Positions 16,566 through 23,802 of a DNA stretch of 64,000 nucleotides are shown here, in pieces. The position numbers and the translations under genes were made by a program. The DNA comes from RGIG9608 sp045612365 (lineage in GTDB: Bacteria > Bacteroidota > Bacteroidia > Bacteroidales > Paludibacteraceae), in the NCBI GenBank assembly GCA_045612365.1, contig JAZKYY010000017.1:310001-374000 (forward strand). Reading direction: 5' to 3'. The notes beneath the pieces were generated by a model. It was given only the letters and a program-made list of their open reading frames with translations, had not been told where the DNA came from and ran no database searches. Within the stretch, counting starts at the first letter, position 1, and each line of letters opens with the position of its first letter.

Positions 16566-16614
16566 CAAAGATAGCAGAATTCTGCGTCAAATAGATTCGT
16601 TTTTCTTATTTTTG
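16566..16614. promoter_or_regulatory. Divergent promoter region between rnhA and the exosortase-like gene
   Basis: The minus strand has TATCTTTG at 16566-16573 for rnhA; the plus strand has TATTTTTG at 16607-16614, 18 bases before the next ATG. Both are TAnnTTTG boxes. The -33 elements are weak. Confidence 0.45.
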
Positions 16615-16631
16615 CGTAATTTTATTTGAAT

Positions 16632-17228
16632 ATGAAGACTTTGAAAAACAGTGATTTGAAATCTTGCTTTCTCCTTTTTGTGAAACAATATCAAGATGTT
16701 TTTCGTTTTTTGATTGTCTTGTTTATTTGCCATTTTTTTTGGAAATATTCCATTTCGTATAATGAGGATCTGAGAGTTACAGACCTGACTTGGTTGGGCT
16801 TTGCGGATATTTCTGCTCCATTTTCTTTTGTTACGCAACTAACAGTAGATATCATTCGTAGTATTTTTGCTTTCTTGGGAGTAGAGGTGACCATGGGGGC
16901 TCCGCGGCAATTTTTATTCCCAAACGGAAATACTGTTACTGTGGTATGGGCGTGTAATGGACTGAAACAAATGTTTTTGTTTGCTTGTATTATTCTTTTT
17001 GCTCGTGGAAGTTGGAGTCGGAAGATGTGGTTTATTCCTTTTGGAGTTTTTGTTTGTTTCGTGTTTAACATTGTTCGTTTGCTGTTTCTGATTTGGATTG
17101 TGAGAGATTATTATCATATGTTCGATTTTTACCACGAATATGTTACAAAGTATCTTTTCTATGCTGCTTTGTTTATGCTTTGGGTGTGGTGGAATGAGAA
17201 ACTAAAATATTCTCATTTTACTAAATAG
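16632..17228 (+). CDS. Exosortase/archaeosortase family membrane protein
   Basis: A 198-residue multi-span membrane protein. The expected catalytic triad of the exosortase superfamily is in place: Cys108 in VVWACNGLKQM, Arg149 in FNIVRLLFL, and His168 in DFYHEYVTKY, each at the edge of a predicted helix. Exosortases are transpeptidase-like proteins thought to cut C-terminal sorting tails of surface proteins before glycan attachment. ATG at 16632 is chosen over an in-frame TTG at 16626. I see no protein in this window with a recognisable exosortase-type C-terminal signal. The next gene, a lipoprotein 27 bases downstream, may be cotranscribed. The exact subfamily is not determined. Confidence 0.78.
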   Translation: MKTLKNSDLKSCFLLFVKQYQDVFRFLIVLFICHFFWKYSISYNEDLRVTDLTWLGFADISAPFSFVTQLTVDIIRSIFAFLGVEVTMGAPRQFLFPNGNTVTVVWACNGLKQMFLFACIILFARGSWSRKMWFIPFGVFVCFVFNIVRLLFLIWIVRDYYHMFDFYHEYVTKYLFYAALFMLWVWWNEKLKYSHFTK

Positions 17229-17255
17229 TTTTATGTTATTTTTATAAAAAAGTTG

Positions 17256-18107
17256 ATGAAAAAGAGTTTTTGTTTTTTTGCAGTAATCTTGCTTTTTACT
17301 TCTTGTCAAACCAAAAAAGAAAAAAATACCGACTGGGTAAATGACGATTTACTCGGCGAGGTAAAGTCGTACAGAATAACCAATTATCGTGCAATGTACG
17401 ATTTGGGTGAAGTAATTAAGGGAGATACAATTGGTGCTTTGGGGCGTATTGTTTATAACGAGAAAGGTTATCGTGTAGAGGAATTTTGGTCGTTCAATGA
17501 TGAGGTGTCTCGTAGAATTTACAATTATGATAAAAACGGAAATTGCATAGAATCAATTAATTACAATCAAGATAAGATGGTGGTTGATTATGGAAAGTTT
17601 CATTACGATAAAAATGGAAACATTCAAGATGAAACTTTTTACGATTCGTCTGACAATATGATTTCAAAATATGTTTATTCTACCGATAAAAAAGGTAATA
17701 TTCTAGAGCAATTGGAATTTAATAAAGATGAAGAATTGGAAGTTAGTCATTTGTCGAAGTACAATTCTGCATCACTCGAAGTTGAGCATACAACTTGTTT
17801 TTATGAGAATGGGAATAGAATGTTTACCAAACAAACCTTTGACTACAATTCTGCAGGAAAAATAACGGAATCTGTTCTTTATGACGATGAGAAAAACGTT
17901 CTTGGAAGATGGGTTTATACTTATAATGAGAAAGTCAGTGTGATTCAGGAAGAAGTTTTTGATGCCGATGAAAGGATGGTAGAAAAGCGTACTTATACAT
18001 ATGAGTACGACAGTGTTGGGAATTGGGTGACTCGCACTTCATATGATGCTATTTCGGGAGATGCACAAGTGATAACTGTTCGCAAGATAGAGTATTACAC
18101 TAAATGA
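17256..18107 (+). CDS. Lipoprotein with YD/RHS-like beta repeats
   Basis: A 283-residue predicted lipoprotein with a signal ending LFTSC. The mature part has imperfect repeats of about 20 residues built on YDKNGN or close variants (YNEKGY, YDKNGNCIES, YDKNGNIQDE, YSTDKKGNILEQ, YNSAGKITES, YEYDSVGNW), like the YD repeats of RHS proteins and Bacteroidota repeat lipoproteins. Such repeats form beta structures at the cell surface; function unknown. I use ATG at 17256 rather than the in-frame TTG just before it. It lies directly after the exosortase-like gene with a 27-base gap, so a functional link is possible but unproven. Confidence 0.65.
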   Translation: MKKSFCFFAVILLFTSCQTKKEKNTDWVNDDLLGEVKSYRITNYRAMYDLGEVIKGDTIGALGRIVYNEKGYRVEEFWSFNDEVSRRIYNYDKNGNCIESINYNQDKMVVDYGKFHYDKNGNIQDETFYDSSDNMISKYVYSTDKKGNILEQLEFNKDEELEVSHLSKYNSASLEVEHTTCFYENGNRMFTKQTFDYNSAGKITESVLYDDEKNVLGRWVYTYNEKVSVIQEEVFDADERMVEKRTYTYEYDSVGNWVTRTSYDAISGDAQVITVRKIEYYTK

Positions 18108-18136
18108 TGTATAAAAAATAGCAAAAGGAATAGAAG

Positions 18137-18361
18137 ATGGAAGATTATTATTTGAACGATTTTCACTGCAGGAACAGCGAGGGTTGCAAAAAAGCAATCG
18201 AGGAGCAATCATTGCATCCTTACTTTCGGGAAGAAGTAATAGCGAATCAAATACGGGACAGCTTCAAAAGAGAAAGCGAACTCGGAAAGACGCAGGAAGT
18301 GAAGTACACTGCCTCTGACCTGGAAGAGACGCACTTAACAATTAACAATGCCATATCATGA
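18137..18361 (+). CDS. Small hypothetical protein, 74 residues
   Basis: I do not recognise this protein. It is hydrophilic with no membrane span or signal, and reads MEDYYLNDFHCRNSEGCKKA at the start. Base composition and codons are more GC-rich than the genes to its left and resemble the metallophosphoesterase gene, which it overlaps by 4 bases (ATGA), suggesting the two moved together and are translationally coupled. The stretch encoding DSFKRES (within 18256-18278) recurs in nearly the same form after the metallophosphoesterase (19409-19431, DSFKKES). Confidence 0.5.
   Translation: MEDYYLNDFHCRNSEGCKKAIEEQSLHPYFREEVIANQIRDSFKRESELGKTQEVKYTASDLEETHLTINNAIS
18256..18278 (+). repeat. Imperfect direct repeat copy 1 flanking the metallophosphoesterase gene
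   Basis: A 23-base segment, 20 of 23 identical to 19409-19431, with all three differences transitions. Both copies are read in frame as DSFK(R/K)ES. Confidence 0.6.
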
Positions 18362-19380
18362 ACAATAATCAAAGTATGTTGATAATTCTATGCATAATAG
18401 CCGGCCTTATTCTGGCAATAGTACCAAACTTTCTTTGGCTTTTAGGGTGGATAGGCTGTAAGATTGCCGGAGTAGGGCTACCATATAGATATTTCGGAAT
18501 TGCATCTCTCATAATTGTAATATTATTCTGGAGCGCACTGGCCTATGGGTATTTCTGGGGCAGATGGAAGGTTGAGTCCGTCGCGCTTGAATATACTCAT
18601 AAGGATATACCAAAAGCATTTGACGGGTTTAAGATTGCCCATATTTCGGACTTACATCTTTCTACTTTTGACGACTCACCTGAACGCCTCAATATATTTA
18701 TCGAAGAGATAAATAAGCATAGCCCGGACATCGTCTGCTTTACCGGAGACATGGTCACTATTGGAAAAAGTGAAGCAGAACCATACACTGATATCCTCAA
18801 AAAAATTTCCGCTATACATGGAGTTCTCTCTGTACTGGGGAATCACGACTTTATGATATATGGTTTCGACCGCAACCTCGACAAGAACAAAGCTGTTGAA
18901 GATTTAGTGCACTTCCAAAATAACATTCTTGGCTGGACTCTACTCAGAAACGAAAACAAAGTCATAAAGGCTGAGGATGGCTCTAAAATTACATTCATAG
19001 GAGTTGACAACGCAAACTTTAGCCAACAAGGATTCCCTACGATTCATCAAGGCGACCTAAAGAAAGCGATGGACGGAACTAATGGATTTAGGATTCTTCT
19101 CTCGCACGACCCAAGCCACTGGAGAGCCGAGGTTGTACCCGACACGGATATTCCGCTTACGCTCTCGGGGCATACACATAACGCCCAAATAAAGATATTC
19201 GGATGGACTCCTGCAACATTCTCATTCAAAGAGATCGCGGGCAGATATGACCGTGATGGTCAGACCCTTTACATCAATGTCGGACTTGGATGTACGGCTC
19301 CGTTCCGCATAGGTGTCAATCCAGAAGTTACAGTCATAACCCTCAGGTCTGCAAATAAAGACATCGGGCTAGTCGACTAA
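18358..19380 (+). CDS. Membrane-anchored metallophosphoesterase (YkuE/YaeI-like)
   Basis: A 340-residue calcineurin-like phosphoesterase. Two or three N-terminal hydrophobic helices anchor it in the inner membrane. The metal-binding blocks follow: HISDLHLS, FTGDMV, LGNHDF, LLSHDP and SGHTHNAQI. Relatives include phosphodiesterases acting on nucleotides or lipids (LpxG/YaeI type); the substrate is not evident here. Codons such as GCC, CTC and GGC are frequent, giving clearly higher GC than both flanks and suggesting acquisition from another Bacteroidales species. It starts inside the stop codon of the 74-residue gene and is bracketed by the DSFK repeat. Confidence 0.85.
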   Translation: MNNNQSMLIILCIIAGLILAIVPNFLWLLGWIGCKIAGVGLPYRYFGIASLIIVILFWSALAYGYFWGRWKVESVALEYTHKDIPKAFDGFKIAHISDLHLSTFDDSPERLNIFIEEINKHSPDIVCFTGDMVTIGKSEAEPYTDILKKISAIHGVLSVLGNHDFMIYGFDRNLDKNKAVEDLVHFQNNILGWTLLRNENKVIKAEDGSKITFIGVDNANFSQQGFPTIHQGDLKKAMDGTNGFRILLSHDPSHWRAEVVPDTDIPLTLSGHTHNAQIKIFGWTPATFSFKEIAGRYDRDGQTLYINVGLGCTAPFRIGVNPEVTVITLRSANKDIGLVD

Positions 19381-19388
19381 GGACGTGT

Positions 19389-19478
19389 ATGAGTTATAGT
19401 ATTTCCTCGGACAGTTTCAAAAAAGAAAGTGTAGGAAGCAATGTTGGAGATAATAAAATATTACAATTAGGAAAATGA
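19389..19478 (+). pseudogene. Possible C-terminal gene remnant (29 codons)
   Basis: A short frame starting MSYSISSDSFKKES and ending in LQLGK, whose TGA overlaps the ATG of the DUF2851 gene (ATGA). The DSFKKES part matches DSFKRES in the 74-residue gene at 18137. I read it as the tail of a gene interrupted or duplicated when the metallophosphoesterase block arrived. It could also be a small leader peptide coupled to the next gene. Confidence 0.35.
19409..19431 (+). repeat. Imperfect direct repeat copy 2 flanking the metallophosphoesterase gene
   Basis: Matches 18256-18278 at 20 of 23 bases. See the first copy. Confidence 0.6.
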
Positions 19479-20764
19479 ACGAAAAGCAACTTCAGTATAT
19501 CTGGCAACAAAAGTTGTTCGATTCTTCTGCGCTTTTTACCACAGATGGCGAACAGGTGGAGATTATTGATGTTGGTCTGCTTAATACCGATTCAGGAGCC
19601 GACATGTTCAATGCCAAGATTCGTATAGGAGATATGATTTGGGCTGGCGATGTAGAAATACATTTTCGTTCAAGTGATTGGTATAAGCATCATCACGATA
19701 AAAATCCTGCCTACAATAGTGTTGTTTTGCATGTTGTAATGGAATGCGATTGTGAGGTGTTTAACGCTAATGGGGAAAAAATTCCACAACTTGTTTTGCA
19801 ATTTTTCTCAAAAACGGCAGATGAGGATTCTGCTATTTCTCATTCTCCAAGGTGGATTGAGTGTGAAAAGTACATTAAAAGTTTAACCCCACTCTCCAAA
19901 AGGATGTGGATGGATGCGCTTTTGGTGGAGCGGTTGCAACGAAAGAAGGAAGATATAGATGCTCTTTTGCAACAGAATAATAACGATTGGTCGGAAACAT
20001 TTTATTGGCTTTTAGCCCGCAGTTTTGGTTTTGGTAAAAATTCCGAACCTTTTTCTCTTTTGGCTAAATCTTTGCCATTAAAATATTTACAAAAGCATAA
20101 GAATAATATTTTTCAGCTTGAGGCAATGCTTTTTGGGCAGTCGGGATTGTTGCACGAAACAGGTGTTACCGACGATTACGTGGAAACTTTGAAAAAAGAA
20201 TACTTGTTTCTTTCTCAAAAGTTTCAGCTTAAACCTATTGATGCGCATATTTGGAAAATGTTGAGATTGCGTCCAACAAATTTTCCTTATGTTCGTTTGG
20301 CTCAGTTTGCAATGCTGATTTTTCAGTCGTCGCACTTGTTTTCAAAGATTCTAGAAGCAAAAGAAATAAGCATTTTGCGTCAGTTTTTTCAAGTGGAAGT
20401 TTCTACTTATTGGCAAATACATTATGTTTTTGGCAAAGAGAGTAAACTATCTCCTAAAAGACTTTCTGATTTATCTATTGACGTTTTGCTAATCAACGTT
20501 GTTGTTCCAATGCTTTTTGCTTATGGTAAGCATTATAACAATGCAGATTTTTGCGATAGAGCTCTTTCTTTTTTGGAAAGTATTAAACCTGAAAAGAATG
20601 CCATAATTACACAATTTTCCGCATTGAATTTTGAAATCAATTCGGCGTTTGATTCTCAGGCAATAATTCAGTTGAATAAACAGTATTGCGACAGAAAAGA
20701 TTGTTTGCGTTGTCGCTTTTCCTATGAAATTTTTAGTAAGAAAAAGATATACGAAGAAAAATGA
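19475..20764 (+). CDS. DUF2851 family protein
   Basis: A 429-residue soluble protein of the conserved Bacteroidota DUF2851 family; its function is unknown. The N-terminal third holds the most conserved stretches: EQVEIIDVGLLNTDSGADMF, IWAGDVEIHFRSSDWYKH and YNSVVLHVVMECD. The C-terminus has a Cys-rich end (YCDRKDCLRCRF). The combination of a G-D-V-E-I-H motif with acidic residues has a nuclease-like feel, but I cannot support that. It overlaps the following nucleotidyltransferase by 4 bases. Confidence 0.75.
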   Translation: MNEKQLQYIWQQKLFDSSALFTTDGEQVEIIDVGLLNTDSGADMFNAKIRIGDMIWAGDVEIHFRSSDWYKHHHDKNPAYNSVVLHVVMECDCEVFNANGEKIPQLVLQFFSKTADEDSAISHSPRWIECEKYIKSLTPLSKRMWMDALLVERLQRKKEDIDALLQQNNNDWSETFYWLLARSFGFGKNSEPFSLLAKSLPLKYLQKHKNNIFQLEAMLFGQSGLLHETGVTDDYVETLKKEYLFLSQKFQLKPIDAHIWKMLRLRPTNFPYVRLAQFAMLIFQSSHLFSKILEAKEISILRQFFQVEVSTYWQIHYVFGKESKLSPKRLSDLSIDVLLINVVVPMLFAYGKHYNNADFCDRALSFLESIKPEKNAIITQFSALNFEINSAFDSQAIIQLNKQYCDRKDCLRCRFSYEIFSKKKIYEEK

Positions 20765-21495
20765 AAGCAATGATTTTTGCAGCGGGACTCGGAACTCGCC
20801 TAAAACCTTTAACCGATACGATGCCCAAAGCTATGGTTCCAATAAAAAGGAAACCTCTTTTGGAACATCAGATTATGAGGTTGAAAGAAAGCGGATTCAA
20901 TCATTTGGTAATAAATGTACACCACTTTGCCGACCAAATTATTGATTTTCTTAGCGAGAACAATGATTTTGGTTTGAAGATAGATATTTCCGACGAGAGA
21001 GATTTGTTGCTCGAAACTGGTGGTGGTGTGAAGCGCGCTGCTCATTTCTTCTCGGACGATGAACCTTTTTTGATTCATAATGTTGATATACTTTCAAATG
21101 TTGATTTGAAGAAGTTTTATACAGAAAATGCGCATAAGTCAATGGTTTCTTTGCTTGTAAATGAACGTAAAACGTCGCGTTATTTGCTGTTTGACGAAAC
21201 TAATCGATTGGTAGGGTGGACAAATGTACAAACGGGTGAGGTAAAAACAATATTTCCAAACTTGATGGTTGATAGGTGTAAAAAGTTTGCTTTTTCGGGG
21301 ATTCAACTATTTTCTCCAAAAATTTTCCCTTTGATGGACAATTCTTTTGGAGACAGATTTTCAATCATAGACTTTTATTTATCTATAGCTGATAAGGTAG
21401 AAGTCAAAGCGGTGGTGGATAAAGACTTGAAGTTGCTTGATATTGGCAAATTAGACACCTTGCAGTTGGCAGAGGAGGTAATCGGTAGTTTGTGA
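20761..21495 (+). CDS. Sugar-phosphate nucleotidyltransferase (MurU/GMP-like)
   Basis: A 244-residue enzyme that transfers a nucleotide from an NTP to a sugar 1-phosphate. The N-terminus has the signature AAGLGTRLKPLTDTMPKAM (the GxGTRLxPLT...PK loop binding NTP), followed by the ETGGGVK motif and NVDIL (metal Asp after the sugar loop). Short nucleotidyltransferases of this size include MurNAc-1-P uridylyltransferase MurU of peptidoglycan recycling and mannose-1-P guanylyltransferases; the substrate cannot be settled here. Its ATG overlaps the end of the DUF2851 gene. Confidence 0.82.
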   Translation: MKAMIFAAGLGTRLKPLTDTMPKAMVPIKRKPLLEHQIMRLKESGFNHLVINVHHFADQIIDFLSENNDFGLKIDISDERDLLLETGGGVKRAAHFFSDDEPFLIHNVDILSNVDLKKFYTENAHKSMVSLLVNERKTSRYLLFDETNRLVGWTNVQTGEVKTIFPNLMVDRCKKFAFSGIQLFSPKIFPLMDNSFGDRFSIIDFYLSIADKVEVKAVVDKDLKLLDIGKLDTLQLAEEVIGSL

Positions 21496-21511
21496 CAAAA
21501 TGACATTTTGT
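21495..21511. promoter_or_regulatory. Perfect inverted repeat upstream of groES, possible operator
   Basis: ACAAAAT, spacer GAC, ATTTTGT: 7-base arms, 92 bases before groES and touching the stop codon of the preceding gene. It is not the CIRCE element (TTAGCACTC-N9-GAGTGCTAA), which I do not find here. Confidence 0.35.
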
Positions 21512-21602
21512 GCAAAAAAATCTTTGAAATCAGATTTTGGCACAGAAAATGATAAAGGAAGAAAGAAGATAATAATTTTTTAATTTTAAAATACAGAAAA
21601 AT

Positions 21603-21875
21603 ATGAACATTAAACCATTGGCAGACCGTGTGTTGGTAAGTCCTGCGGCTGCGGAAGAAAAAACTATTGGAGGAATCATTATTCCTGATTCAGCAAAAGA
21701 AAAACCATTGAAAGGCAAAGTTGTGGCTGTAGGTCTCGGCACAAAAGACGAAGAAATGATTCTAAAAACAGGTGATGAGGTTCTTTATGGCAAATATGCA
21801 GGAACAGAACTTGAACTTGATGGCGAAAAATTTTTGATTATGCGTCAAAGTGACGTTTTGGCAGTATTAGGTTAA
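21603..21875 (+). CDS. groES: Co-chaperonin GroES
   Basis: The 90-residue heptameric lid of the GroEL chaperonin. It starts MNIKPLADRVLV, has the mobile loop EEKTIGGIIIPDSAKEKP that docks on GroEL, and ends with the EKFLIMRQSDVLAVLG strand. Length is slightly shorter than E. coli GroES (97) and normal for Bacteroidota. groEL follows after 32 bases in the usual bicistronic order. Confidence 0.97.
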   Translation: MNIKPLADRVLVSPAAAEEKTIGGIIIPDSAKEKPLKGKVVAVGLGTKDEEMILKTGDEVLYGKYAGTELELDGEKFLIMRQSDVLAVLG

Positions 21876-21907
21876 TTATAAGCAAACGTAAAAAAGTAAC
21901 ATAAACT

Positions 21908-23539
21908 ATGGCAAAAGAAATTTTATTTAATATCGATGCTCGCGACCAGTTGAAAAAAGGTGTTGACGAGTTGGCAAATGCCGTAAAAGTAACTCTTGGA
22001 CCTAAAGGTCGTAATGTAATTATCGAAAAGAAATTTGGAGCTCCACACATTACTAAAGATGGTGTGAGTGTGGCAAAAGAAATTGAACTTGAAGATGCAA
22101 CTCAAAATCTTGGTGCACAACTTGTAAAAGAAGTTGCAAGCAAAACTGGCGACCAAGCCGGTGATGGTACAACAACTGCTACTGTTCTTGCACAAGCTAT
22201 TGTTGGTGTTGGTCTCAAAAACGTTACTGCAGGTGCAAACCCAATGGATTTGAAACGTGGTATCGACAAAGCAGTTACTGAAATTGTTAAAAGCATTAAA
22301 GATCAATCAGAAGTTGTTGGTGATGATTGCGACAAAATCGAACAAGTTGCAACCATTTCGGCTAACAACGATCCCGTTATTGGTAAACTTATTGCTGATG
22401 CAATGCGTAAAGTTTCAAAAGATGGTGTGATTACAATTGAAGAGGCAAAAGGTACTGACACTACTATCGAAGTGGTAGAAGGTATGCAGTTTGATCGTGG
22501 TTACATTTCTCCATATTTTGTAACAAACACAGAAAAAATGGAAGTTGAGATGGACAAACCATATATTTTGGTTTACGATAAAAAAATCTCAAACCTTAAA
22601 GAACTTCTTCCAATTCTTGAACCTGCTGTTCAGAGTGGACGTCCTTTGCTTATCATTGCAGAAGATGTTGATTCTGAAGCGCTTACTACTTTAGTTGTAA
22701 ACCGTTTGCGTGCACAACTTAAGATTTGTGCTGTTAAAGCTCCAGGTTTTGGCGATCGTCGTAAAGAGATGTTGGAAGACATAGCTATTTTGACAGGAGG
22801 AGTTGTAATTTCGGAAGAAAAAGGAATTAAACTTGAGAGTGCAACAATTGAAATGTTGGGAACTGCAGAAAAAATCACTGTGAACAAAGACAATACTATC
22901 ATTGTAAACGGTGCAGGACAAAAAGATGCAATTGCTACTCGCGTAGGTCAAATCAAATCTCAAATTGCCGCTACTACAAGCGATTACGATCGTGAAAAAC
23001 TTCAAGAACGTTTGGCAAAATTGGCAGGCGGTGTAGCTGTTCTTTACGTTGGTGCGGCATCTGAGGTGGAAATGAAAGAGAAAAAAGACCGTGTCGACGA
23101 TGCGCTAAGCGCAACTCGTGCAGCTATTGAAGAAGGTATTGTCGCTGGTGGTGGTGTTGCATACATTCGTGCTCAAGCTACACTTGATGGTTTCAAAGGA
23201 GACAATGATGATGAACAAATAGGTGTTGAGATTGTGAAACGTGCCATCGAAGAACCTCTTCGTCAGATTGTTACAAATGCAGGAAAAGAAGGTGCTGTTG
23301 TGGTTCAAAAAGTTCGAGAAGGCGAAGCTGATTTTGGCTACAATGCTCGTCTTGATAAATATGAGAATTTGAAGGTGGCAGGTATTGTTGACCCTGCTAA
23401 GGTTACACGCGTAGCATTAGAAAATGCTGCCTCTATTGCTGGAATGTTCCTTACTACCGAATGTGTTCTTGTAGAGAAAAAAGAAGACAATCCAGCTCCA
23501 ATGCCTCCAATGGGTGGAGGAATGGGCGGTATGATGTAA
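21908..23539 (+). CDS. groEL: Chaperonin GroEL
   Basis: The 543-residue subunit of the 14-mer folding chamber. Recognisable blocks include VTLGPKGRNVIIEKKFGAP, the ATP-binding GDGTTTATVLAQ, the apical domain start VVEGMQFDRGYISPYF, AAIEEGIVAGGGVAY and the Gly-Met-rich C-terminal tail (MGGGMGGMM). The sequence is intact. Codon use is biased as for a highly expressed gene. A terminator-like palindrome and a tRNA-Gln gene on the opposite strand follow. Confidence 0.98.
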   Translation: MAKEILFNIDARDQLKKGVDELANAVKVTLGPKGRNVIIEKKFGAPHITKDGVSVAKEIELEDATQNLGAQLVKEVASKTGDQAGDGTTTATVLAQAIVGVGLKNVTAGANPMDLKRGIDKAVTEIVKSIKDQSEVVGDDCDKIEQVATISANNDPVIGKLIADAMRKVSKDGVITIEEAKGTDTTIEVVEGMQFDRGYISPYFVTNTEKMEVEMDKPYILVYDKKISNLKELLPILEPAVQSGRPLLIIAEDVDSEALTTLVVNRLRAQLKICAVKAPGFGDRRKEMLEDIAILTGGVVISEEKGIKLESATIEMLGTAEKITVNKDNTIIVNGAGQKDAIATRVGQIKSQIAATTSDYDREKLQERLAKLAGGVAVLYVGAASEVEMKEKKDRVDDALSATRAAIEEGIVAGGGVAYIRAQATLDGFKGDNDDEQIGVEIVKRAIEEPLRQIVTNAGKEGAVVVQKVREGEADFGYNARLDKYENLKVAGIVDPAKVTRVALENAASIAGMFLTTECVLVEKKEDNPAPMPPMGGGMGGMM

Positions 23540-23624
23540 TCGAGTAGAAAGATATAGATTAAAATCGCAAGATAAAGTTCGCTATTTGTTGTAGTGGACT
23601 TTATTTTTTTTAGGTTTGGGTATA

Positions 23625-23656
23625 AAAAAAACGATTGATTAATCAATCGTTTTTTA
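23625..23656. terminator. Bidirectional terminator between groEL and tRNA-Gln
   Basis: A near-perfect palindrome centred at 23640/23641 (CGATTGATT with AATCAATCG) flanked by an A-run and a T-run, able to end transcripts in both directions. Confidence 0.75.
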
Positions 23657-23661
23657 ATTTG

Positions 23662-23732
23662 TTGCCCCACAAGGATTCGAACCCTGACAAACAGAACCAG
23701 AATCTGCTGTGCTACCGTTACACAATAGGGCA
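23662..23732 (-). tRNA. tRNA-Gln (anticodon CTG)
   Basis: A 71-base cloverleaf on the minus strand. Acceptor TGCCCTA pairs with TGGGGCA, discriminator A; the anticodon stem GCAGA/TCTGT encloses loop TTCTGGT with anticodon CTG; the T arm contains GGGTTCGAATCC. CCA is not encoded. Confidence 0.92.
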
Positions 23733-23802
23733 ATTCTTTTTTTTCTTGGTTGCGAAGATACAAAAAAAGTAAAAAATAGAATAAGTATAAAAGTGTGTTT
23801 TT

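Noticed and set aside
21923..23308. Several long minus-strand frames inside groEL
   Set aside because: They are antisense shadows caused by biased codon use in a highly expressed gene; no start context or family is seen.
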